NCBI RefSeq assembly: GCF_028769735.1
Contig: NC_088188.1
Location: 1,116,001 to 1,180,000 of the forward strand
Direction: 5' to 3'
Origin: Zonotrichia leucophrys gambelii
Lineage: Eukaryota; Chordata; Aves; Passeriformes; Passerellidae
Length of the DNA stretch: 64,000 bases
Part shown: positions 31,029 to 42,029 of the stretch, piece by piece
Layout: the number at the start of each line of letters is the position of its first letter
Numbering within the stretch: the first letter of the stretch is position 1
Position numbers and translations under genes: made by a program
Notes under the pieces: generated by a model
What the model was told of the DNA's origin: nothing
Database searches by the model: none
What the model saw: only the letters and a program-made list of their open reading frames with translations

Positions 31029-31706
31029 TGTCTTGGTTTGGAAAGCCAGGAGTCTGCTAAGGAAGGCAGGAGCCTCCCCTGAAATGGAGAATGTTAAACC
31101 CTTCCCCACCCCTCCCAATTGCTATAAATTTTAAATTAAGGAGCTCTCAGGCAAAAAATATGGGAGCAGGAAATAACAGTTCTTTAATAAGGAAAGGAAA
31201 AAAATTAAAAGGACAAAATAAACAATGCAGTACACTAGAACAACACTGCCAGAGTCAGAACCCAACCTGACACCCTGTGGGTCAGGGTGTTGGCGGCAGT
31301 CCCATTGGAATTGTGGCTCAGCCCTCCTGCAGTGTCAGGGGTGGTTCTGCTGGAGCAGGGATCCTGTAGAGAAGGATGGATTCTTCCTCTGAAGATCCAG
31401 TGGAACAAGAGGCAGCTGCTGTTCCTCTGGGGAATCCAGTGGAGAAGCTGTGCTGGTGTCTCAAAACTTCTGGATTATATCTGGGTAGGAATGCTTGGCT
31501 CCTCCCTCTGGGCTCACATCTCCCAATGGGATGCTGTAGTTCTTATCAGCCATGCAGTGACATTCAATAGCTGTTATCAACAATGTCCCCTCCCAAGGGA
31601 GGTGTGACTGTGGTCACTCAGAGAGATAAGGCAAACTGCCCACTTGACAAAGGTAATCTGCCGTACAGATGGTAATGGAAAACATCTTGCATTGCAATCT
31701 GGAACA
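31029..31706 (-). mobile_element. Solo LTR, family H, antisense, with 5-bp TSD
   Basis: 678 bp. On the - strand TGTTCCAGATTGC ... CTTTCCAAACCAAGACA, with ATTAAAG as polyA signal (near 31180). AGAGG on both sides gives a perfect 5-bp TSD, as made by ERVL-like (class III) and some other retroviral integrases. A second copy, about 85-90% similar by eye, lies at 52729-53386. No coding region is attached. Confidence 0.93.
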
Positions 31707-31711
31707 AGAGG
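31707..31711. repeat. Target-site duplication AGAGG (right)
   Basis: Pairs with 31024-31028. Confidence 0.9.
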
Positions 31712-33860
31712 GAATGTGCTGGCCAGGTCAGGTCCCACTGGGATTTCTGAATTTAGGGATGAGCACTCTGTATTCTGCCAGAGAAAGTTTTGCCCCAGGT
31801 GCTGGCCTGGAGTGGTTTGGTCCTGCTGGTCCCAGGCACTGGAAGGAGACACATCCAGCACTGGGAGCTGCTTTTGGCCTGCCCTGGAGTGAGACTTTAA
31901 ACAGAGCTGGAGCTTCCAGGAAAAGCAGTCCAGGCTGTTATGGCAGGATGAAAAATCCTCCAAAACACAGAGCTGCACGTTTGCTGCCAATGGTTCAAAT
32001 GTGTGGCTTCCTGTGGGATTCCAGCTCCTTTCACTGACCATCCCACAACCCTGGCCTGCTGAGAAACTTTGGCTGTTCTCAAGTTTAATGAAGCAAAAGA
32101 GCCAAAGCTGGAAATGAGATTTTCTGCCTTCTTTTACAACCCTCCAGCCCTGTCCAGACTGAATTGGGTGGAGCTTTGGAAGAGTATTTTAAAAGGCTTT
32201 TAAAAACTTGTTCCTGGCCTTCTGGCACGGGCCAGGAATAACCCTGAAAATCCTGCTCTGAATTCCAGGATTTGGTTGTCAAAGCAGGAGTTTGGTGCTG
32301 GTGAAGCCCCCATGGTTTGTGATGCATCTGGGGGGAGTAAATGGCACCAGGAGGAGTAGGACTGGGTGCCAGGAATGTTTTAGTGCCTCCATTGCTCCTT
32401 GTGAGCCTCATCCCAGGCTGGGAGGGAGAAGAGGGAGCCCCATCCCATCCCATGGAGCCACTGGCACCTTCCTGAATTCCAGTTCCTCAGGAGCTGCTCA
32501 AGAAGCAAAAATCCTGGTGGGAAAATCAGGTTTGTGAGCTGAGCTCTTGGATGGGGAGCAGAGAATTCTGGAGCCTTGCTGAGAATTCCGCTCACAGTTT
32601 AACCCACTGCTTTTAGTGACACTCCCACCCCTGCAAATGCCTGGAATGAGGCTGGGAGACTGGATTGTGCCTGGATTTAGGGCAGTGGGTTCCTGGGATC
32701 AGCTTCCACAGGGAAATGGCTCTGGTGCCTCCCTGACTGTGATGGGACAGGGAAAAGGGAGCAGAGGCTCCAGGGGGGAGCCCTGGGTGGCCAGGGACAG
32801 CCCCAGGGGCTCCTTCAGGCAGCAAAGCTCTGACTGTGTTCCACCAGTGCTCCATGGCCTTGGAGAACAGCAGTTATGGGCTTTACCACCTCTTTACTCA
32901 GCACTTCCCTGGATTTCTGAGCCCTTGAAGATCTCTGGTTGCTTTTCCTCTGGGGGGTAGAGTACAATGTCTCTGCAGCTTTTTCCCAAAGAAAAAAATC
33001 ATATTAGTGTCATTCAGGGAACAGGTTCTCTTTGCCCATTGCTCCCTGGCTTTACCCAATCCCTCTGCAGGGCCATCAGTCACCTCATCCCTGAGCATTT
33101 CTGCCTCTGCAGCATCTCCAGTGGGACTCCTGATGGGGAGCCAAGCCTTTGTGGGAACCAGGGCTTGGCTGTGTTCCCCATTTCCCCTGATGTTTTTCCA
33201 CATTTTCTGGAGTGAGTGGCAGGGGCTGAGCCCGGGTTGCTGACAGAGCCCTTCAGCCCTGCAGCCATTCCCAAGGAAGGATTTTAAGGAGGGAGTGGTG
33301 CCCACAAGGCTGTGCCCGTGCCCAGAGATGGGAGGCAAGGATGAGACAAAAGGGACACCTGGCTGGGCAGTGCCACCATGAAACCTCACCCCAAAGCTTC
33401 TTCAATCATTCCCACGGGAGAGAGGAACCATGTGGGCATCCCAAAAGTGCCTTCCCTCCCCATCCCAGCAGCTGCCCTCCAGCCCTCCCCATGCTGGGAT
33501 GTCTTTGCCAAGCTCATTTCTAAGGGCAAAGACCTCCAGGCTCCAGGGTTAAACACTTCCTTGGGGATGGAATGTGGAGGAGCTCCTGGCCTTGGGGCCC
33601 AGAGGGAATAACAGCCCTGGATGAGAGGTTTTGAATGGAAGGAACCTTTCTGGGGTGGTTGAAATGCTTTGGGAGGTCAGGACAAGTGGCATTGTTGAAC
33701 AACAGGGCCACATCTGCATCGGGGGCAGGGGAAATTCTGTGCCCACAGCTCTGATGAGGTGATTTGGAAAAGCCAAATTATCGAGTACACTTTGTACCTG
33801 ACCAGCTGAGAGCCAAAGTGCTGCCTGATTGATTTCCTCCTTTTTCCCTTTGCTGTGTGC
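31712..33860. other. Unassigned intronic sequence
   Basis: Over 2 kb in which I can support no gene, RNA or repeat. Confidence 0.4.
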
Positions 33861-33861
33861 A

Positions 33862-34100
33862 CACGGAGGCTGCAGGGAATTCCAGGCAGGATATCTGGGC
33901 CTTTGTGTGGTGTGAGGGGACAGGGGAGGCTGCAGAGAATTTCAGGCTGGTTATCTGGGGTTTTGTGTGGTGTGAGAGGACAGGGGGGGCTTCAGGGAAT
34001 TTCAGGCAGGTTATCTGGGGGTGGCATCAGGGGACAGGAGAGGCTGCAGGGAATTCCAGGAGGACATCTGGGGCTTTGTCTGGTGTGAGGGGACAGGGCT
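33862..34100. repeat. About 60-bp tandem repeat, 4 copies
   Basis: GGCTGCAGGGAATTTCAGGC, then AGGTTATCTGGGGCTTTGTG, then TGGTGTGAGGGGACAGGGGA. One copy is shortened. Confidence 0.93.
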
Positions 34101-34315
34101 GGATCATCCCCTCAGCCACGGTGCCTGTGCATGCCATCAGGAGCAGCCTGGGCATTTGGGGATAAACAAAGCTTCTTTGCAGGAGCAAGAGCAGCAGAAT
34201 TCCAACAGGGAGATGCTGCCCAGAGCTCTCATTTCTCACGGCTGGGATGTCCCTGCAGGTTTTGGAAGGCAGGTCCTATGTGATAATTTACTTGTGGGCA
34301 ATTTTGGAAGGAAAT

Positions 34316-34852
34316 TGAGACAGGACCTCTGAGCTGTTTTTGATGATGAGGTTTATTTTCTTAACTTCTACATGGGCAGGAAGGGTGAGTTCAGCTCACA
34401 TCTTCACTGCATGGTTCACAAGGTCACAAGACCCTTAGTTGCAGAACTTTTTAAGGAGTTATTGACCAATAAAACACTGCCAACAAGGATATTTATGTTT
34501 TTGACCCAATCCTTAAATATTTCATTTTATGGACTCATGCTACAGTGTAAACTTTCTTAGCCAATCATGTTATGACACACAAACCTACAGTGCTGCATGC
34601 TAAACTCCTTCTTTACCTCTGTAACTACTTTTATTTTGTTCTATATCTTAAACTCTAAAACTCTAAACTTTCCTCTACTTAGCTTAATGTGTCTTTGCTT
34701 TAAACTACAAATCCACATTCTCGCTTCCAGCACCTAAGTTTGGAAGCCTTTTCAAGGTCTCAGATCAAATCCTGTGTTTAATCCTAAACTTTGGATTACA
34801 GGCCCAAAGTTCTGAGAGTTCCCTGCATTTCATATTCCACCAGTTCTGCACA
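34316..34852 (-). mobile_element. Probable solo LTR, antisense
   Basis: On the - strand TGTGCAGAACTGGTGG ... AATAAACCTCATCATC ... GGTCCTGTCTCA. A single copy in this window; the call rests on the TG...CA ends, the terminal AATAAA plus short R/U5 arrangement, and an AT-rich U3. Flanks GGAAAT and GGGAAC are at most a decayed TSD. Confidence 0.65.
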
Positions 34853-35004
34853 GGGAACAGCTCAGCAGCTGTTTGTGCTCTCTCGGTTTGGGGGAACCTT
34901 TTCCTTTCTCCAGGCTCTCACAGACTTTTGCTTGGGAGAGGGATATCCTGGGGTTTGTGATCCTTGATGGGTGAGGAGGAATGACCAAAAATCCAACAGC
35001 ACTC

Positions 35005-35475
35005 CTGTGCAAGGAGGGAGGGATGTGCAGGGACAGCAGGGACTGCAGGGATGGGCCAGGGACAGCAGGGACAGGCCAGGGATAGGCAGGGACAGGCAGG
35101 GACAGGCCAGGGACAGGCCAAGGAAAGGCAGGGACAGGCCAAGGACAGGCAGGGACAGACAGGTTCAGCAGGGACAGGCCAGGGACAGCAGGGAGAGCAG
35201 GGATGGGCCAGGGCCATCAGGGACAGGCCAGGGACAGGCAGGGATGTGCAGAGACAGGCAGGGACAGCAGGGATGGGCCAGGGACATCAGGGACAGGCCA
35301 GGGACAGGCAAGAGACAGGCCAGGGACAGGCCAAGGACAGGCAGGGACAGACAGGTTCAGCAGGGACAGGCCAGGGATGTGCAGGGACAGCATGGACAGG
35401 CCAGGGACAGCAGGGCCGGGCCAGGACAGGCCAGGGACAGGGAGGGACAGCAGGGGCAGGCCAGGGGCAGCTGGA
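35005..35475. repeat. VNTR of GGGACAGGCCA / GGGACAGGCA units
   Basis: About 470 bp of 10-11-bp units with GGGACAGCA and GGGATGTGCA variants and higher-order duplication (35125-35240 resembles 35320-35400). Apparent Gly/Gln/Ala/Arg reading frames are repeat artefacts. Confidence 0.95.
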
Positions 35476-35624
35476 ACTCCTGACTCTGAGCTGCACCCCC
35501 AGCACAGGCCCCAAAGGACACTTTGTTCCCTGGAAAACGGAGCAGGGCCCACATCCAGCTGTGAGGGTGCATTTGGGGCTGGCTGGAGAGGGAATTCAGC
35601 GAGAGGAGGGAGGATCGGCGCTGG

Positions 35625-35735
35625 CTGGGGACACGGGACAGCAGAGAGACACGGCTGGGGTGGGACACGGGACAGCAGAGGGACACGGCTGGGATGGGAC
35701 ACGGGACAGCAGGGGGACACGGCTGGGCTGGGACG
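35625..35735. repeat. About 34-bp tandem repeat, 3 copies
   Basis: ACACGGGACAGCAGAGGGAC followed by ACGGCTGGGATGGG. Confidence 0.9.
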
Positions 35736-35914
35736 CGGAGGTTCCCCTCCGATCCCAGCCCCGAGGTTTCAGGTTTCCTGCTCTGCCCGTGCAGCTGGGA
35801 ATGCAGGAGAGTCCCAGGGGACACATCGGGGCTCTCCTGATCTGGTCAATCAATGAGTGCCTTAATAGAGTGAAATGAAGGGGAAAATGTGAGGGAATGG
35901 CCGTGGCACAGGGC

Positions 35915-36040
35915 AGGGCAGGGAGGGAGGGGGAGGGAGAGGAGGTGAGGGAGCAGGAATGAGGGAGAAGGGAGTGAGGGAGAGGGAAGGAGGGAACAGG
36001 GAATGAGGGAACGGGGTGAGGGAGCAGGGGGTGAGGGGCT
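35915..36040. repeat. GAGGGAGG-like purine-rich low complexity
   Basis: GGGAGGGAGGGGGAGGGAG and GAATGAGGGA units, all-purine for long runs. Confidence 0.85.
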
Positions 36041-36479
36041 GTGTTGGGGCTGTCTCTGAAGGCAGTTTTTCCTGGAGAAGGATTTTCCTTTATGGAGTTT
36101 CAGAGATAAACCTGCTGCAGTTGCTTCCCGTGTGTGAGTTCCTCCTGCTGTCCCTGCAGAGGAGTTAATCTGATGATAGCAAATGAGCCTTGCTGCAGAG
36201 GAATCCTTTGGGTCTGCGTCCAATTTGATGTGGGAACAGCTCCAGATGCCTCTCTGGGGTCAGCCCTTCCTCCCTCTCCTACTCCTCCTCCTCCTGAGGC
36301 AGTGCAGCCCCTCAGGGCAGGTGCAGGATGTTGTAAAACCACAGGATGGGACATTTTACATCTTGCAGCAGAATTTTTTTTGCTGGTGCTGAGCTGCTCT
36401 GCTGCAAAAACCTCGATTCCTGGATTTCAGGAGCTGCTGTGTCAGCTTTTAAAAGAACCTTCTCAAATCGACTGCTGGG
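36041..36479. other. Unassigned intronic sequence
   Basis: Nothing recognised. Confidence 0.35.
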
Positions 36480-36484
36480 GAGGA

Positions 36485-36720
36485 AGACAGGTGAGAGATT
36501 GGGAAGGAATTCTTTATTCAGAGGGTGCTGAGGCCCTGGCACAGGGTGCCCAGAGCAGCTGTGGCTGCCCCTGGATCCCTGGCAGTGCCCAAGGCCAGGC
36601 TGGACAGGGCTGGGAGCAGCCTGGGACAGTGGGAGGTGTCCCTGCCATGGCAGGGGGGAATGAGATGAGCTTTAAGGTCCGTCCAAGCCAATCCATTCCA
36701 CATCTCCATGATTCACAAAT
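36485..36720 (+). mobile_element. CR1 LINE 3' end, sense
   Basis: GGAATTCTTTATTCAGAGGG, TGGCACAGGGTGCCCAGAGC, GGATCCCTGGCAGTGCCCAA and TTTAAGGTCCGTCCAAGCCA, with tail CATCTCCATGATTCACA. Confidence 0.94.
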
Positions 36721-36724
36721 CCTG

Positions 36725-37265
36725 TGCCCTCCCTCTGGGTGGCTGCTCTGGGGTTTAAATCAGGAAATGCAGCTGAAAGTCTGGGTGGAAATTGTATGGG
36801 TGGCGACAAAGATGGAGAACTGCGGCTGGTCCATGGCACCAGGAACAGCTCCCCAAATCCTCTTCCACCAAATGAGTGCTTCCCTCATTCTGGGCAGCAC
36901 TTTTTGGTTGTTGAACCTGAGATATCTTCAAATGATTTCCATGGAAAAATTTCTGTACATTTAAAATATCCACCATTTCTTGGGTTTTCCCAGCTGGAAA
37001 AGTAAAGGACAGGTTGGAAACCTTGGCACTGATTATCCTGCAAAAGCACTGCAAAGTGAACTGGGAGCCAAGGCAGAAACCTTTCTTGGGCACCCAGCTT
37101 GGTCATTGTGTTCACCAGTGTCCCTGACCTCAAGCATCCTGATCATATCCTAATTTCAGGAATTAGATCTCCTGTGACAGCTTCTCCTGCAGTTTAGGTT
37201 GTAGTTTCCTCATATCCATATTTAAAAGGTGAGATTTTCCATGGGGAGGTTGCAGGTGGCTGGCA
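36725..37265. other. Unassigned intronic sequence
   Basis: Nothing recognised. Confidence 0.35.
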
Positions 37266-37267
37266 TG

Positions 37268-37398
37268 AAATTCATCCCAAAAAACCTGGGACACCGCTTA
37301 GTGTCCTTTACCTCATCCCAAATATCCTGGGACACTCACAGAGTGTCCATGAGCTCATCCCAGATAACCTGGGGCACTCTCAGAGTGTCCCTTTGGAG
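37268..37398. repeat. 42-bp tandem repeat, 3 copies
   Basis: CTCATCCCAAATATCCTGGG followed by ACACTCACAGAGTGTCCATG. Confidence 0.9.
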
Positions 37399-37399
37399 C

Positions 37400-38755
37400 T
37401 ATCAGAGGGAAACAGACACTTCCAGGGTACAATTCAAGGGATCTGCTTTGGGCATCAGCCTCAGGAAGGGATAAATTGTGCTTCAGAAGTGCCATTTTTA
37501 CTGCCTTTGGTACAAAAAATGTGGAGGGAAGTGGCTCAGGTGGAGCTTGACACAAAAGTGTCACCTTGTGGGTGCCAGCAAGGCTTTCAAGGCCTTTTTG
37601 GTGTAAGTTCCAGCCCTGTGGTGCTGTTATCAGTGGAAGGGGAGCAGTTCTGCTGCCCCACTGAGCCTCCTTTTGCTGCCAGGACATTTTGGCCCTGCTG
37701 CTCTCCGTGGATTTGTGGCAGCACAGGGAGAGCTGAGCCCGTGCAGGGATGAATCCATCTCCAGACACTGCTCCCTGTGCCAAGGTCTGTGTCCAGATGT
37801 GCTGGCACAGCTGGAGCAGATGTGAACACTGCAGGGCTTCGTGCCCTGGCCCGTGGTGGCACAGTGTCCCTGTCATGCCCCTGGAGCCCTGGATGAATCC
37901 ACCACAGCAATTCTGGCAGGCCTCATGTTCACCTGCCTGTGAAGGGACCTCCTTTCCACCACCACATTTTCCCTGCAACAAAATCCACCCTCCCAAACCT
38001 CCAGGCCAGAGTTTACAGCTGGAGATGGCAAGGTTTTGGAAGGAGCAAAGCAGGAGAAAAGCAGGATTTCCTTGCCCAGCTGTGGTTTTGAGCTTCAAGC
38101 AGCACATTTGGCCCTCAGAAATGCTCTGCAGCTTTGCTTCAGAGCCTGTTTCAAGCAGGCAGTTGGTATCCAAAGGGTTCCTGCCTGCTGGGTTCAGGAT
38201 CTGGCTGCCCTGGAAGGTGTGACGGGGCTCTGTGCACCCTCTGCAGCACTCAGGGACACTTCCTCCAGCAGCTCTCATGGTCCAGAGGTTCTTCTTTCTG
38301 TGCCAGTTTATTTATAAACTCAGTCTGCAGCCCCAGGGCTTTTTTTGAGAGATTTTTTTTTTCTCTTGCCTGGTGTGTGACATAGGAATTGTGCTGTGGA
38401 TTTCTCAGGGATTCGCTTGGAAGTGTCAGGAGCAGCCTGTAGGAAAGGTGAAAGTGTGGGAGCATTACCTGATCTCCCAGCATCATGGGGCTGGGAGAGG
38501 CTTCCTGGCTTTTTTCTGAGGGAATCAGAATCTCCAGCAGCCCTGAGGACCAGGATCCACCTTCAGGGCTGGTTTTCTTCGAATTGGAATAATTTTTTAT
38601 TTGGAAAAGCCTCTTTGGGTGGTGGAGCAGAGGTGATAAGTTTCAGGCAGGGGACTTTCAGGGCAAATCCCAAATCCCCTCACTCCCAGTGTCAGAAAGG
38701 AGTTTCTGCCAGAGAGGAGGCTCCACCCAGCCTTAAATCCCAATCCAGTTCTCAG
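37400..38755. other. Unassigned intronic sequence
   Basis: No supportable feature. Confidence 0.4.
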
Positions 38756-38757
38756 GA

Positions 38758-38834
38758 TCATCCATCCATCCATCCATCCATCCATCCATCCATCCATCCA
38801 TCCATCCATCCATCCATCCATCCATCCATCCATC
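38758..38834. repeat. (CATC)n microsatellite, about 19 units
   Basis: Pure CATC repeat. Confidence 0.98.
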
Positions 38835-38839
38835 CCTCA

Positions 38840-39484
38840 TCCAGCCATCCACCTATTGCAGCAGCTCCAATCCGGCAGGATTTTGCCTTTGGCTTTCCTG
38901 GATTCTTCCCATTCCTGTAACAAAATCACCTCTCACTGCACTGCAGAAATTTTGTTGACAGAAATCTTAATTGACTCAAAGGAAAGTTTGATTTTCATGG
39001 AGATCTGAGATTGGCAACTTAAAACAGACTTGGCCTGTTTATTTCTTCTTTTTTTTCTAAAAAATCCCCACTGTGAAATAAAAATCTACGCATTGCCCTG
39101 CCTCCAAGCTCTGGCATTCAGTGGAGTAAAAACATCAGGGAAACTGAACTAAGGCTTGAAAAAGAAGGAAAAGCAAGAAAATAGACACTGCATCGTTCAT
39201 AAACAAGCAGAAACCTCGAGGCATTTGCAACAAAGAAATGTGTTAGGAAGAAAATGACCTTTTCTGTGAAAGAAAAATCTAAAAAACCTAAATTACCTGC
39301 TTGGAAAAAAATATCTAAAAGAAAGAAGAAAGACCTTTGGAAAAATGTAAATGAAGAAGCTGCAAAGATCCCAGTGCTGGGGGTGAGGGGAGGAAAGGCC
39401 TGCAGGGAATCCCTGCAGCCCAGCAGGTAACTCCCATTTCCCAGTGTGTGTCCCAGATTTCAGGTGCACCTGGAACCTCACACC
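38840..39484. other. Unassigned intronic sequence
   Basis: A/T- and A-rich, with AAAGAAAAATC runs. Nothing recognised. Confidence 0.4.
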
Positions 39485-39486
39485 AA

Positions 39487-39655
39487 AGCCCTGGCACAGG
39501 GTGCCCAGAGCAGCTGGGGCTGCCCCTGGATCCCTGGCAGTGCCCAAGGCCAGGCTGGACAGGGCTGGGAGCAGCCTGGGACAGTGGAAGGTGTTGGGGG
39601 TGGAATGGGATGGCTTTGAAGGTCCCTTCCACCCCAAACCCTTCTGGGATTCTGA
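39487..39655 (+). mobile_element. CR1 LINE 3' end, sense
   Basis: CTGGCACAGGGTGCCCAGAG, GGATCCCTGGCAGTGCCCAA, GAGCAGCCTGGGACAGTGGA and GGTCCCTTCCACCCCAAACC, tail TTCTGGGATTCTGAG. Confidence 0.94.
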
Positions 39656-39659
39656 GAGA

Positions 39660-41160
39660 ACCCCCTGGAGGTTCCAGGCCCTGAGTGAGCCCTGGGGGTT
39701 TGTGATGCTCTCTGGTGTCTCCTGAGCACAGCTCCTGCCAGGGCCACCTGGGGCTGGGCTTCTGCCCCTGCAGAGGCACCAGGAGCAGTTTGGAAGTGCC
39801 CATGGAGAAGGGAGGTGTTCCCCCAGCCTTGCCATGCCCATCCAGCTGTAACCTGTGTGGGACAGCTGTGTCACCATTGGTGGCCCTCACAGAGCCACCC
39901 AGCTCAGCTGTCCTGAGCTACTGCCAGGATGGGGATGTTCCTGTGGCCACCAGGGTGGAGATGATCCCTGCTGAGGAGGTGGAGATGGCCTGGGTGTCCT
40001 GCAGGCTCAGCTCCACCCTGCCCTGTCCCCCAGGCCCCTCTGCTGGCAGGAGATGGGACAGGGCTGGGCCCCCTCCCTCCCCTTCCTTTGGGACCTTGCC
40101 CTGATTTCTCCAGGCACTTGTGCCACCAGTGCTGCCGGTGGGATTCTGCTTCAGTTTGGAGGTTTTATTTCAGTTTGCGTTTTTTTGTCAGTAATTTCTG
40201 GGCTTTTGGGTGATGTGCAGGGACTGAGGGTGTTCGTGGTGCTGTGACCATCTCACATCACTGCACCAGTGCCAGGCAGATCCTTCCCAGGCTCTGAATT
40301 TATCAGCAAAATTCCCAGCAGATCTCTAATGCAGTTCTACCAAGTGAATGGAACAATGCAGATCTTCAAGAGAAATTCCTTGAAGATTTTTCTTTAAACA
40401 CATTTACCACTTCACTCAGAACCCGTTCCTTTGTCTGGGTGTTTTCTGCACCATCATTTCTCTGTCTGAGGAGGTTTGGGGTTATTTTTGTGCTGACAAA
40501 GACAGAAATCTGCACTCTGAGGTGGCTGCAGCCTCCAGAGCCAGCAGTGCTGATGTGCTGTACAGATATTTGTTTTGTTATTTTTGCTGTTGAGTACACA
40601 ACTCTATCAAGTGGTCATTAGAAAAAATGATTCTGTGATCCAATACATTTAGTCAGTTAAAAGAATGTAGCCACAGCAGGGGCCCAGAGTAACCTGAGGG
40701 AGCTGTGCAAGCATCCAATATTTGTGTGAGCTCTGTGGGAAGTGTTCAGAACTGATTTTTATCATTTTGGAGAGTGAATAAGTAGATCAGGCATAAGGGG
40801 AAGATCTCTGCCCACAATAAGGCTGCAGTTCCCTCCAGAGATGGATTTTAGTGTCCAAATTTCCTGCTCTGAGCAGAGCCAGCCCTTGGGATCACCCAGC
40901 AAGGTGGAGCTCATGAAGGGTTTGAGCAGGGAGTGGGAGCTGCTGCCTTCCCTGGGGAAGGGATGGGGGAATCATCCCTGACAGTGATCTGCATGTTTTT
41001 CATCTCCTGCCCCTGCTGGGGGCTGGTTCTGAAGTTCCCCCGGGGTTCCCCTGCCCAGGGGATCATTATCAAACATGGCCCTGTCACAACTGCTCCCCTG
41101 TGCCCCTGCAGCTCCAGTGGCCTCACACTCGGGGAGTGACAGAGCAATACAGAGACAAAG
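39660..41160. other. Unassigned intronic sequence
   Basis: No supportable feature. 40550-40700 is AT-rich. Confidence 0.4.
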
Positions 41161-41165
41161 GAAAC

Positions 41166-41575
41166 TGAGAAATGATCCTCACTTCTACAAATTTAAAAGG
41201 TTTATTAAAACCTTTTCAAAAATACAACAGAAGACTGAGTAGAGAAAATATTACAGTGCCTGGAGCAGAGGATTTTCCCACCATGTGCTCACCCACACCA
41301 TGGAGGTTTCACCTTTTAACCCTTTAGCTCCCCCAAAGTTCTGTCCACGGACTCCTCCTTCCCTGTGCTGGAGATCCCTGCCTGACACCTTGATTGGAGC
41401 TCAGGGGCTGCCACAGGAACGAGTGACCCTCCCAAGTGTCCCCAACCCAGGCACCCCTGAGAACAGCACAAGGGGGGGTAAAACACACCTATAAATCTAT
41501 AAAACTGTTCCTAACATTTGGATAATATTGTCTTTTAATTGTGAGAATCAACCATGGCACTGCTCATCTGTCACA
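41166..41575 (-). mobile_element. Solo LTR, family L, antisense
   Basis: On the - strand TGTGACAGATGAGC ... TTTTAATAAACC ... GATCATTTCTCA, about 410 bp. Aligns with the sense L copies at both ends (TTGATTCTCACAATTAAAAG at the start, TGTTGTATTTTTGAAAAGG near the end). TSD not clear. Confidence 0.8.
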
Positions 41576-41844
41576 AAACAAAAGGAGGCATTTAAAAGGA
41601 GCAGAGCTGTCAGGAAGGGAGCCAGGCTGGGTACAAGTGCCACATTCCAGGGATTTCAGGGGCTCTCATCCCTCTGAGGACAAATCCCTGAACCTCAGCT
41701 TCCCGGCACTTGTGTCCTTTGTATACAGACAATTGAGGCAATGTAAATATTTATTTTATGGCCAGCTGGTGTGTGGGTGCATGCTTTCACATGCATTATC
41801 CAGGATTAAAGTGCCAGAGGTCAGGGTTAGGTGTGATATTGGGC

Positions 41845-42025
41845 AGGAATTGTTCCCTGTGAGGGTGGGCAGGCCCTGGCACAGGGTGCCCAGAGCAGCT
41901 GCCCCTGGATCCCTGGCAGTGCCCAAGGCCAGGCTGGACAGGGCTGGGAGCACCTGGGACAGTGGGAGGTGTCCCTGGATGGTACTGGATGGGCTTTAAG
42001 GTCCCTCCCATCCAAACCATGCTGG
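41845..42025 (+). mobile_element. CR1 LINE 3' end, sense
   Basis: TTGTTCCCTGTGAGGGTGGG, CTGGATCCCTGGCAGTGCCC and TAAGGTCCCTCCCATCCAAA. An internal 12-bp deletion removes part of the usual GCTGTGGCTGCC. Confidence 0.93.
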
Positions 42026-42029
42026 GAAT

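Noticed and set aside
31029..31706. Possible retroviral coding remnants within the H-family LTRs
   Set aside because: The length and TG...CA ends with TSD show a solo LTR only; no gag, pol or env similarity was seen.
35051..35878. A 275-residue open frame rich in Gly, Gln, Arg and Asp
   Set aside because: It is translation of the GGGACAGGCCA repeat and its flank; all three frames are open because the unit lacks stop codons. No domain, splice or start context supports a gene.
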